Below, piece by piece: positions 1 through 6,058 of a DNA stretch of 6,287 bases; position 1 is the stretch's first letter; every line of letters begins with the position of its first letter. The stretch lies in NCBI GenBank assembly GCA_947500965.1, contig CANMWW010000146.1, positions 1 to 6,287 of the forward strand. Direction: 5' to 3'. Under the pieces are notes generated by a model. It searched no databases. It was given only the letters and a program-made list of their open reading frames with translations, and was not told the DNA's origin. Made by a program: the position numbers and the translations under genes. The stretch comes from Alphaproteobacteria bacterium (GTDB lineage Bacteria > Pseudomonadota > Alphaproteobacteria > CACIAM-22H2).

Positions 1-1
1 G

Positions 2-118
2 ATCGTCGTGCCGGGCCTGCTCGACGGCCTCGTCAATGTCGGCAGGCTGGCGGCGCAGTCGCTCTCGCAGAAGCCGCGCGCCATCGCGCGGCCGCGCCTC
101 GCCTTCGCGCGCGGCTAG
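2..118 (+). CDS. 3' end of an unidentified protein (partial)
   Basis: An open frame enters from the left edge and ends at TAG 116-118, giving the last 38 residues of a protein (starts IVVPGLLDGLVNVG, ends RLAFARG). Third codon positions are mostly G or C, as in the certain genes here, so it looks like real coding sequence. The pattern V-V-P-G-L followed by a basic, Arg-rich tail resembles the C-termini of some short-chain dehydrogenases/reductases, but 38 residues with no catalytic motif cannot establish this. It runs in the same direction as the glycosyltransferase 59 nt downstream and could belong to the same transcription unit. Function is best left as unknown. Confidence 0.55.
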   Translation: MVVPGLLDGLVNVGRLAAQSLSQKPRAIARPRLAFARG

Positions 119-177
119 CGCGCGGCCATTCCCGGCGGTTGCCCACCGGGGCCCGGGCGCGGCATATGTGCGCCCGC

Positions 178-1422
178 ATGCCGAAGCAAGTCGCCGTCGT
201 CGTCAAGGGCTGGCCCCGCCTCAGCGAGACCTTCATCGCCCAGGAGCTCGTGGCGCTCGAGCGCATGGGGCTGCGGCTGAGCCTCCATTCGCTGCGCCAC
301 CCCACGGACGCCAGGGCCCACGCGATCGCGGGCCGCCTCGGCGCGCCCGTGTCCTACCTGCCGGAATACCTTCGCGACGAGCCGGCCCGCGTCTGGCGCG
401 GCTGGCGCGCGGCGCGACGCCTGCCCGGCTATGCGCGGGCGCGGGCCACCTGGCTCGCCGACCTGGCGCGCGACCGCAGCGCCAGCCGCGTGCGCCGCTT
501 CGGCCAGGCGCTCGTCCTCGCAGCGGAGATGCCCGCGGGGACCGAGCATGTCTACGCGCATTTCCTGCACACGCCGGCCTCGGTCGCGCGCTACGCGGCG
601 ACGATGCTGGGACTGCCCTGGAGCGTCTCGGCGCATGCCAAGGACATCTGGACGACGCCCGAATGGGAGAAGCGCGAGAAGCTCGCCGACGCGGCCTGGG
701 CCGTGACCTGCACGCGCGAGGGCGCGGCGCATCTCGGCGCGCTGGCGCCGGGCAAGGTGCGCCACGTGCCCCATGGCATCGACCTGTCGCGCTTCCCGCA
801 TGCCCCGGCGCTGCCGTCGCGGCGCGATGGCTCGGACCCGGCCGACCCGGTGGTCATCGGCTCGGTCGGGCGCGCGGTCGAGAAGAAGGGCTATGACGAC
901 CTGCTCGAGGCGCTCGCCCGGCTTCCGGCCGGCCTGCACTGGCGCTTCGTCCATGCAGGGGGAGGCCCGCTGCTCGCGCGGCTGCGCCGCCGCGCCGACG
1001 AGCTCGGGCTCGGCGCCCGCGTGGAATGGCGCGGTCCCTGCACGCAGGACGAGGTGCTCGCGCTGCTGCGCGGCATCGACCTCTTCGTGCTGGCCGCGCG
1101 CGTCGCGGGCGACGGCGACCGCGACGGCCTTCCCAATGTCGTGCTCGAGGCGATGAGCCAGCGCCGCCCGGTCCTCGCCACGGCCAGCGCCGCGATCCCC
1201 GAGGCGGTGACCGACGGGCTGACCGGCGCGCTGGTGCCGCCTGGCGACGCCACGTCGCTGGCGCGCCGCCTCGCCGCGCTGGTCGCCGATCCCTGGGCGC
1301 GCGACCAGCTCGGCGCCGCGGCGGCGGAGGCGGTGCGCCGCGACTTCGACTTCGAGCGCTGCATCGGCGGCATCGCGCAGGCCTTCGGGCTGGCGCCGGG
1401 CGCCGGTCGGACGCGGGGCTGA
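178..1422 (+). CDS. GT4-family glycosyltransferase, WcaL-like
   Basis: Predicted retaining glycosyltransferase (GT-B fold, GT4), transferring a sugar from a nucleotide donor to a growing glycan at the cytoplasmic membrane face; 414 aa, normal length. The N-terminus carries a VVVKGWPRLSETFIAQE segment (residues 7-23); the P-x-x-SETFI pattern is typical of WcaL/AmsK-type colanic-acid and amylovoran transferases. Further marks are HFLHTP (128-133), SAHAKDIW (151-158), PHGIDLSRF (198-206), GSVGRAVEKKG opening the donor domain (228-238), and DGLPNVVLEAM (316-326), the EX7E motif with Asp316 in place of the first Glu and Glu324 as the second. Start: ATG 178 puts the conserved beta-strand right at the N-terminus. 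ATG 166 and TTG 139 are in-frame alternatives, and none has a clear Shine-Dalgarno. The stop overlaps the next gene's start. Donor and acceptor are unknown. GT4 assignment is secure; WcaL-like is by motif only. Confidence 0.92.
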   Translation: MPKQVAVVVKGWPRLSETFIAQELVALERMGLRLSLHSLRHPTDARAHAIAGRLGAPVSYLPEYLRDEPARVWRGWRAARRLPGYARARATWLADLARDRSASRVRRFGQALVLAAEMPAGTEHVYAHFLHTPASVARYAATMLGLPWSVSAHAKDIWTTPEWEKREKLADAAWAVTCTREGAAHLGALAPGKVRHVPHGIDLSRFPHAPALPSRRDGSDPADPVVIGSVGRAVEKKGYDDLLEALARLPAGLHWRFVHAGGGPLLARLRRRADELGLGARVEWRGPCTQDEVLALLRGIDLFVLAARVAGDGDRDGLPNVVLEAMSQRRPVLATASAAIPEAVTDGLTGALVPPGDATSLARRLAALVADPWARDQLGAAAAEAVRRDFDFERCIGGIAQAFGLAPGAGRTRG

Positions 1423-2567
1423 TGCGCCTCGCCTTCTACGCCCCGCTCAAGCCGCCCGACCATCCGGTGCCGAGCGGCGACCGGCGGATGGCGCAGCTGC
1501 TGATGGCGGCGCTGGCGGCACGGGGCCACGACGTCGAGCTCGCCTCGCGGCTGCGCAGCCGCGACGGTGCCGGAAACCCGGCGCGCCAGATGCGCCTCGC
1601 CGCGGTCGCGGGCCGCCTTGCGCAGCGCCTCGTGCGGCGGCTGCAGGCGCGGCCGCCCGAGGCGCGGCCGCGCGCCTGGATCACCTACCACCTCTACTAC
1701 AAGGCGCCGGACTGGCTCGGCCCGCGCGTCGCCGGCGCGCTCGGCATCCCCTACGTGGTGGTCGAGGCCTCGCTCGCGGCCAAGCGCGCGGGCGGGCCCT
1801 GGAGCACGGGCCATGCCGCCAGCGTCGCCGCGCTCGCGCGCGCCGCGGCGGTCGTCTCGTTCCACGCGCGCGACGAGGAGGCGCTGGGCGAGGCCGTGGC
1901 GCAGCCCGCGCGGCTGCACCGGCTCAAGCCCTTCCTCGATGCAGCGCCCTTCGCCGCCGCGGCGCGCGCGCGCGCGGAGCATCGCGGCGCGATCGCCGCG
2001 CGCCACGGCATCGACGCCGACGCGCCCTGGCTCCTCGCCGTGGCGATGATGCGCGGCGGCGACAAGCTCGAGTCCTACCGCCTCCTCGCGCGCGCCCTGT
2101 CCCTGGTCGAGGGCAGGCGCTGGCGCCTGCTCGTCGCGGGCGACGGGCCGGCACGTCGCGAGGTCGAGGCCGCCTTCGCGCCGCTCGGCGCGCGCGTCGC
2201 CTTCCTCGGCGCGCAGCCACCGGAGGGCCTGGCCGCGCTCTACGCCGCGAGCGACCTCTTCGCATGGCCGGCGATCCGCGAGGCCTGGGGCATGGCGCTG
2301 CTCGAGGCGCATGCATCGGCGCTGCCGGCGGTCGCGGGCGACAGCGGCGGCGTCGGCGAGATCCTGCAGCATGGCCGCACCGGCTGGCTCGTGCCGGCCG
2401 GCGACGACGGCGCCTTCGCCGTGGCCGTGGCGGAAGCGCTCGACGATCCCGCGCGGCTGCGCGCGCGCGGCACCGCCGCCTGGGCGAAGGTCGCCGCCGA
2501 GCACGACCTCGCCGCCGCCGGCGTCGCGCTCGACCGCATCCTCGCCGCCGCGCGGGGCGCGCCATGA
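1422..2567 (+). CDS. GT4-family glycosyltransferase
   Basis: Second predicted retaining GT-B glycosyltransferase, 381 aa. The N-terminal acceptor domain opens with a short beta-strand (MRLAFYAPLKPP) and S-G-D-R-R-M (18-23), followed by a helix and a GHDVELAS strand, standard for this fold. The donor domain starts near residue 203 with LLAVAMMRGGDK (204-215), then LLVAGDGP (236-243), FLGAQPPEGLAALYAASDLF (261-280) and the EX7E motif, Glu287 and Glu295 in REAWGMALLEAHA. GGVGEILQHGRTGWLVPAGD (309-328) is the usual nucleotide-sugar-binding end segment. ATG 1422 shares a base with the previous TGA (TGATG), with GGGG a few bases upstream, so translational coupling is likely. The stop overlaps the phosphatase start. 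It differs clearly from the first transferase, so the two probably add different sugars. Substrate unknown. Confidence 0.92.
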   Translation: MRLAFYAPLKPPDHPVPSGDRRMAQLLMAALAARGHDVELASRLRSRDGAGNPARQMRLAAVAGRLAQRLVRRLQARPPEARPRAWITYHLYYKAPDWLGPRVAGALGIPYVVVEASLAAKRAGGPWSTGHAASVAALARAAAVVSFHARDEEALGEAVAQPARLHRLKPFLDAAPFAAAARARAEHRGAIAARHGIDADAPWLLAVAMMRGGDKLESYRLLARALSLVEGRRWRLLVAGDGPARREVEAAFAPLGARVAFLGAQPPEGLAALYAASDLFAWPAIREAWGMALLEAHASALPAVAGDSGGVGEILQHGRTGWLVPAGDDGAFAVAVAEALDDPARLRARGTAAWAKVAAEHDLAAAGVALDRILAAARGAP

Positions 2568-3169
2568 CGCTCCTCGCGGCCATGCGCCACGCGCCGACGG
2601 CGTGGAACACGGCCAGGCGCCTGCAGGGGCGCGCCGACATCCCGCTCGCGCCCGAATCGCGCGCGGCGCTCGCCGCGCTGCGCCTGCCCGGCGCCTTCGC
2701 GGGCTGGCGCGTGCTGTCCTCGCCGCTCGCGCGCTGCATGGAGACCGCGCGCGCGCTCGGACTCGAGCCGGAGCCCGAGCCGGCGCTGGTGGAGATGGAC
2801 TGGGGCGCCTGGGAGGGAGAGACGCTGTCGGCGCTGCGCGAGCGGCTGGGCACGCGGATGCGCGAGGCAGAAGCCCGCGGCCTCGACTTCCGGCCGGATG
2901 GCGGCGAGAGCCCGCGCGAGGTGCAGGCGCGGCTGCGCCCGCTGCTCGCGCGGCTGGCGGCGGAGGGCGCGCCCTGCCTCGCCGTCACCCATCGCGGCGT
3001 GCTGCGCGCGCTGCTCGCCGCGGCCACCGGCTGGGACATGACGGGCGACGCGCCGCGCAAGCTGGCGCGCCATGGCGCCATCCATGTCTACCGCCTCGCC
3101 GCGGATGGCACCCCCGCGATCGAGCGGCTCGACATGGCGCTGTCCCCGGCGGGCCATCGGACGGCTTAG
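2564..3169 (+). CDS. Histidine phosphatase family protein (phosphoglycerate-mutase-like)
   Basis: Predicted cytoplasmic phosphatase of the histidine phosphatase superfamily, branch 1, 201 aa. MRHAPTAWN (residues 7-15) is the RHGxTxWN catalytic motif with Gly changed to Ala; His9 is the expected phospho-accepting residue and Arg8 its phosphate-pocket partner. SSPLARCMETA (52-62) supplies the second conserved Arg (Arg57); E-M-D-W-G-A-W-E-G (77-85) supplies the acid (Glu77); THRG (142-145) supplies the second catalytic His143. All core residues are therefore present and an active enzyme is expected. It starts in an ATGA overlap with the preceding glycosyltransferase, with GGGG 7 nt upstream. Relatives include cobalamin phosphatase CobC and sugar-phosphate phosphatases. 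No cobalamin genes are nearby, so a role on a sugar-phosphate or nucleotide-sugar precursor is inferred from context only. Confidence 0.92.
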   Translation: MTLLAAMRHAPTAWNTARRLQGRADIPLAPESRAALAALRLPGAFAGWRVLSSPLARCMETARALGLEPEPEPALVEMDWGAWEGETLSALRERLGTRMREAEARGLDFRPDGGESPREVQARLRPLLARLAAEGAPCLAVTHRGVLRALLAAATGWDMTGDAPRKLARHGAIHVYRLAADGTPAIERLDMALSPAGHRTA

Positions 3170-3172
3170 CCC

Positions 3173-3178
3173 GAGGGG
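3173..3178 (+). promoter_or_regulatory. Shine-Dalgarno (GAGGGG) before the deacetylase
   Basis: GAGGGG lies 4 nt upstream of ATG 3183. The alternative ATG at 3219 has no purine-rich stretch before it. This favours 3183 as the start and leaves only 13 nt between the phosphatase stop and the deacetylase, as expected inside an operon. Confidence 0.45.
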
Positions 3179-3182
3179 CGGG

Positions 3183-4155
3183 ATGCGCCGCGCGCCGCGG
3201 CGATGCGAGCATCGCGCCATGCGCAGCGCCGCCGGCCGCACCGAGGTCCTGATCACCGTCGACGTCGAGTTCTCGATCGCCGGCGCGCTGACCCATCCCG
3301 GGGTCCACGCGCCGCTCTGGGAGGAGCCCGTCCACGGGCGCGTCGACGGACGCTCGGAAGGGCTCGGCTTCGTGCTCGAGACGCTGGCGGCGGCAGGCCT
3401 GCCCGCGACGTTCTTCGTCGAGGCGCTCAACCACCGCTACTTCGGCGACGCGCCGATGGCGTCGGTCTGCAGGCAGGTCGCCGCCGCCGGCCAGGACATC
3501 CAGCTCCACCTCCATCCCGTCTGGACATGCTTCGAGCACGGGCGGCGCAACGGCGGCGTGGTCGACGATGCCTGCGCGGGACGCGGCGCGACGGCGATGG
3601 AGGCGCTGCTGCGCGAGGGCATGGCGAGCTTCGCGCGCTGGGGCGTCGCGCCGCCGGTGGCGCTGCGCACCGGAGGGCTCAGCGTCGATCCCGCCGTCCA
3701 CGCGGCGCATCGCCACGGGGCGGCGGCGCCTCGGCGACGTCATCGAGGCGCCGGTGACGTCCTTCGGCGACTGGCGCCTGCCCGGCCGCCGGCACCTGCG
3801 CCCGCTGCAGGTGAGCGCCTGCTCCGCGCGCGAGGCGATCGCCGTGCTCGACGCGGCGCGGCGCGACGGGATCGGCACGCTGGTGCTGCTCACCCACCCG
3901 TTCGAATACGTGAAGGCGGACGGGTTCCGCTACGCGCGGATGCGGGCCAACCGCGTCAACCAGCGCCGGCTGCGCGCGATCTGCGCGCATGTCGCCGCGC
4001 GGCCCGGCGAGTTCGACGCGATCGACTTCGCCACCGCCGCGGCGCGCTGGCCCGCGCTTCCGGACGAGCCGTCGCGCGACCTGCGCGGCAGCGCCGCCCT
4101 TGCGCTGCTGCGCATGGGCGAGAACGCGCTCAACGACCGGGTATGGGCGATGTGA
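3183..4155 (+). pseudogene. Polysaccharide deacetylase-like (NodB superfamily), frameshifted with probable internal deletion
   Basis: Two frames together make one NodB-type deacetylase. The first, from ATG 3183 (or ATG 3219), holds VLITVDVEFS (residues 22-31, metal-site Asp27), ATFFVEALNHRYF (75-87), the QLHLHPVW metal-binding histidines (His109, His111) and LRTGG (161-165, the R-x-G element), up to about residue 179 (3719). The second frame, from about 3709 to TGA 4153-4155, continues with RRRLGDVIEAPVTSFGDW, RPLQVSACS, LLTHPFEY (His at 3895-3897) and an Arg/Asn-rich tail. Each part keeps G/C third positions only in its own frame. From memory, relatives carry roughly 25-30 more residues between these parts, so this looks like a deletion of non-triplet length rather than a one-base slip. 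Read straight through, the first frame would run on to TAG 4317-4319 with an unrelated tail. Natural pseudogene or assembly error cannot be told apart here. The intact gene would deacetylate an N-acetylated glycan. Confidence 0.8.
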
Positions 4156-4156
4156 C

Positions 4157-4200
4157 GCGGGTGGCGGCGCCTCACCAGCGCCGCACGAAATGCCACCCGC
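4157..4200. terminator. GC-rich hairpin at a convergent gene junction (possible bidirectional terminator)
   Basis: Between the convergent stops (TGA ending at 4155 on plus, TGA at 4174-4172 on minus) lie nested inverted repeats. GCGGCGC (4164-4170) pairs with GCGCCGC (4178-4184) around a 7-nt loop that contains the minus-strand stop codon. Alternatively, GCGGGTGGC (4157-4165) pairs perfectly with GCCACCCGC (4192-4200) outside a smaller GGCGC/GCGCC stem. There is no T-tract on either side, so it is not a classical intrinsic terminator, but the position and symmetry fit a structure that slows polymerase from both sides. Part of it encodes the last residues of the acetyltransferase, so some of the symmetry may be incidental in such GC-rich DNA. 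Confidence 0.35.
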
Positions 4201-4795
4201 CCTGGCGATGGGCGAACAGGCCCAGCCACACGCTCGACCTGACGAGGCCGATGCGCAGGAAGCCCGCGCCCTCGAGCCCCGCCATCGAGGCATCGTTGCC
4301 GGGCAGCACCTCCGCATAGAGCCCGCCCGCGCCCTCCTCGCGCACCAGCCGCGCCACGGCGTCGAGCGAGGCCTGGTAGAGGCCGCGCCTGCGATGGCCG
4401 GGCGCCGTCTCGCAGGCGCCCACGAGCACCGCGTCGGAAGGAAGGCCGAGGATGTCGCGCTGCGGGCTGCGCCGGAACACGGCGCCCCAGGCGACCACCG
4501 CGTCGCCGTGCGAGACGGCGTAGACGCCGTCGCGCCGCGCCAGCGAGGCGAGGAAGAGCCGGCCCGCGGCGGCGCGGACGCGGCGACGCGCGGCGCGGTC
4601 GAGGTCTCGGCGGCGCGGCCAGTACTCGAAGCGGTAGCCGGCCGGCCATTCGCGCGGCGGCCGCGGCGCGCGGCGGTCGTCCCAGAACAGCTCGACCTCG
4701 CGCTCGAAATGGACGAACAGGCGGAAGGCCGCGCGCAGGAGGCCGGCGCCGTCGCCGCTGCCGATCATGAGCCAGCTGCGTCGCAGGTACCTCAC
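4172..4795 (-). CDS. GNAT-family N-acetyltransferase
   Basis: Predicted acetyl-CoA-dependent acyltransferase, 207 aa from GTG 4795 or 198 aa from ATG 4768. Numbering from the ATG, the second half has the GNAT core: GVYAVSHGDAVVAWGAVFRR (81-100, strands 2-3), VLVGACETAPGHRRRGLYQASLDAV (114-138) with the acetyl-CoA pyrophosphate loop G-H-R-R-R-G, then GLYAEVLPGNDASMAGLEGAGF (149-170), the usual N-x-x-S-x-x-x-x-x-x-x-G-F end motif. The first about 65 residues are a basic, helical-looking extension outside the standard domain. GTG 4795 is preferred because GGGA sits 8 nt before it and the extra residues (RYLRRSWL) continue the basic N-terminus; the ATG has no ribosome site. It lies antisense between glycan genes, so modification of an amino sugar or of the deacetylated glycan is possible, but the acceptor is unknown. 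Confidence 0.85.
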   Translation of the reverse strand: MRYLRRSWLMIGSGDGAGLLRAAFRLFVHFEREVELFWDDRRAPRPPREWPAGYRFEYWPRRRDLDRAARRRVRAAAGRLFLASLARRDGVYAVSHGDAVVAWGAVFRRSPQRDILGLPSDAVLVGACETAPGHRRRGLYQASLDAVARLVREEGAGGLYAEVLPGNDASMAGLEGAGFLRIGLVRSSVWLGLFAHRQGGWHFVRRW

Positions 4796-4924
4796 GCGGG
4801 CCGTCCCGGGCCACCGGCATGTCGCGCGCGCCTTCCAGGCATCATCGCCACCCCCGCCAATTCCTCCGCCCGCCGCGCGCGGGCGTCGTATCCTGTGCCA
4901 GAGCCTAGACCCGGAGGCCCGCGC
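4796..4924. promoter_or_regulatory. Divergent intergenic region, expected promoters for both flanking genes
   Basis: This 129-nt gap separates the minus-strand acetyltransferase from the plus-strand glycosyltransferase and should hold promoters for both. It is slightly richer in A/T (4845-4910) than its surroundings. TATCCT at 4889-4894 could be a -10 element for the plus-strand gene, but no convincing -35 partner is visible at the right distance. No operator-like palindrome stands out. The function is inferred from the divergent layout rather than from a recognised motif. Confidence 0.3.
4913..4917 (+). promoter_or_regulatory. Strong Shine-Dalgarno (GGAGG) that points to a CTG start
   Basis: GGAGG, a perfect anti-16S complement, ends 7 nt before CTG 4925. 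No ATG, GTG or TTG in the right frame lies at that distance. The in-frame GTG 4895 is upstream of this site and has no ribosome site of its own; the next ATG, 4991, would cut off the conserved GTGHLRR loop. Confidence 0.5.
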
Positions 4925-6058
4925 CTGTCGCCATCGCCGCGCATATTCGCCCATGTCCAGCACCTGCTGGGGACGGGCCACCTGCGGCGCATGGCCGCCC
5001 TGTGCGGCGCGCTCGCCGCGCGCGGCGCGCATGTCGTGCTCGCCTCGGGCGGCGAGCGGCCCGGCGGCTTCGTGGTGCCCGCGGGCGTCGAATTCCTGCA
5101 GCTTCCCCCGGCGCGGGCCGAGGATGCCCGCTTCCGCGCCCTCGTCCGGCCCGACGGCGCGCCGGTCGACGAGGCCTGGCGCGCGGACCGGCGCGCGCGG
5201 GTGCTGCGCGCCTTCGAGGAGGCCGCGCCGGACGCCGTGCTCGTCGAGCATTTCCCCTTCGGCCGACGGATCATGGAGTTCGAGCTCCTGCCGCTGGTCG
5301 AGGCGGCCCGCGCCCGACGCCCACGGCCGCTGCTGGCCTGCTCGGTGCGCGACGTCCTTGTCGCCAGGCGCGACCCGGCCCGGCGCGCCGCCATGGTCGC
5401 GCGCGCCGCGGCGCTGTTCGACCGCGTGCTCTTCCACGGCGACGAGGCGCTGCTGCCGCTCGCGGCGAGCCTGCCCGAGGCGACCGCGCTCGCGCCGATC
5501 CTCGCCGCGACGGGCTATGTCGCGACGCCCGCGCCGGGGCACGACGCGCCGGGCATGGATGGCGAGGACGAGATCCTGGTCTCCGCGGGCGGCGGGGCCG
5601 TCGGGCGGCGCCTGCTCGACTGCGCGCTGGAGGCCCGCCTGCTGAGCCGCGAGCGCGGGCGGACCTGGCGCGTCCTCGCCGCCGCCACCGGCCTCGCGCC
5701 GCGCCGCGAGCCGGGACTCGTGGTCGAGCCGAACCGGCCGGATTTCCCGGCGCTGGTCGCGCGGGCATGGCTCTCGGTCAGCCAGGCCGGGTACAACACC
5801 GTGGTGGACGTGCTCGCGGCGCGGGCGCGGAGCGTGCTCGTCCCGTTTGCGGCGGAGGGCGAAACCGAACAAAGTCTGCGCGCAGCCGCGCTCGCCGCGC
5901 GCGGCCTCGCCACCGTCGTCAACGAAGCGGAGCTCACGCCGCAGATGCTTTCCCGGGCCATCGACACGACAGCGGCCGCGCCGCGCCCGTCCCACGACAT
6001 CGCGCTCGACGGCGCGCAGGAAGGCGCGCGCATGATCCTCGGCTGGTGCGCGCGATGA
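4925..6058 (+). CDS. MurG-like GT-B glycosyltransferase (COG4671-like)
   Basis: Predicted GT-B glycosyltransferase of the MurG-like COG4671 type, 377 aa from CTG 4925. The N-terminal domain opens with RIFAHVQHLLGTGHLRR (6-22), whose G-x-G-H-x-x-R loop is the family's equivalent of the MurG glycine-rich acceptor loop. VEHFPFGRR (107-115) and ACSVRDVLVARRDP (138-151) follow. A Pro/Gly/Asp-rich linker (about 201-215) leads to the donor domain: ILVSAGGGAVGRRLL (217-231), VSQAGYNTVVDVLAAR (285-300) and VPFAAEGETEQSLRA (306-320), the E-x-x-Q donor-sugar site as in MurG-type enzymes. The family often seems to use UDP-GlcNAc-like donors, but the substrate here is not shown. GTG 4895 (387 aa) is the conservative alternative start, and no in-frame ATG precedes 4991. 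The stop overlaps the following deacetylase by ATGA, implying coupled translation and a shared pathway. Confidence 0.88.
   Translation: MSPSPRIFAHVQHLLGTGHLRRMAALCGALAARGAHVVLASGGERPGGFVVPAGVEFLQLPPARAEDARFRALVRPDGAPVDEAWRADRRARVLRAFEEAAPDAVLVEHFPFGRRIMEFELLPLVEAARARRPRPLLACSVRDVLVARRDPARRAAMVARAAALFDRVLFHGDEALLPLAASLPEATALAPILAATGYVATPAPGHDAPGMDGEDEILVSAGGGAVGRRLLDCALEARLLSRERGRTWRVLAAATGLAPRREPGLVVEPNRPDFPALVARAWLSVSQAGYNTVVDVLAARARSVLVPFAAEGETEQSLRAAALAARGLATVVNEAELTPQMLSRAIDTTAAAPRPSHDIALDGAQEGARMILGWCAR

Noticed and set aside
131..157. Possible terminator-like inverted repeat after the first partial gene
   Set aside because: Only a 4-bp stem (CGGT/ACCG) with an interrupted extension and no T-tract, too weak for such GC-rich DNA.
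139..177. Earlier starts (TTG 139, ATG 166) for the first glycosyltransferase
   Set aside because: They add residues ahead of the family's usual first beta-strand and have no Shine-Dalgarno; ATG 178 fits better, though 166 cannot be excluded.
891..2504. 537-codon minus-strand open frame opposite both GT4 genes
   Set aside because: Low-complexity composition, no domain pattern, and fully covered by two clear plus-strand genes.
3709..3722. Programmed ribosomal frameshift as explanation for the deacetylase break
   Set aside because: There is no slippery heptamer or downstream pseudoknot signal, and a segment of the domain appears to be missing, which a frameshift would not explain.
3989..4924. 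Upstream extension of the MurG-like gene in the same frame
   Set aside because: It overlaps the deacetylase tail and the acetyltransferase, and the conserved N-terminus begins only after 4925.
4796..5995. Long minus-strand open frame continuing upstream of the acetyltransferase across the MurG-like gene
   Set aside because: It is Arg/Gly-rich with no recognisable motif, lies opposite a well-supported gene, and long antisense open frames are expected at this GC content because stop codons are rare.
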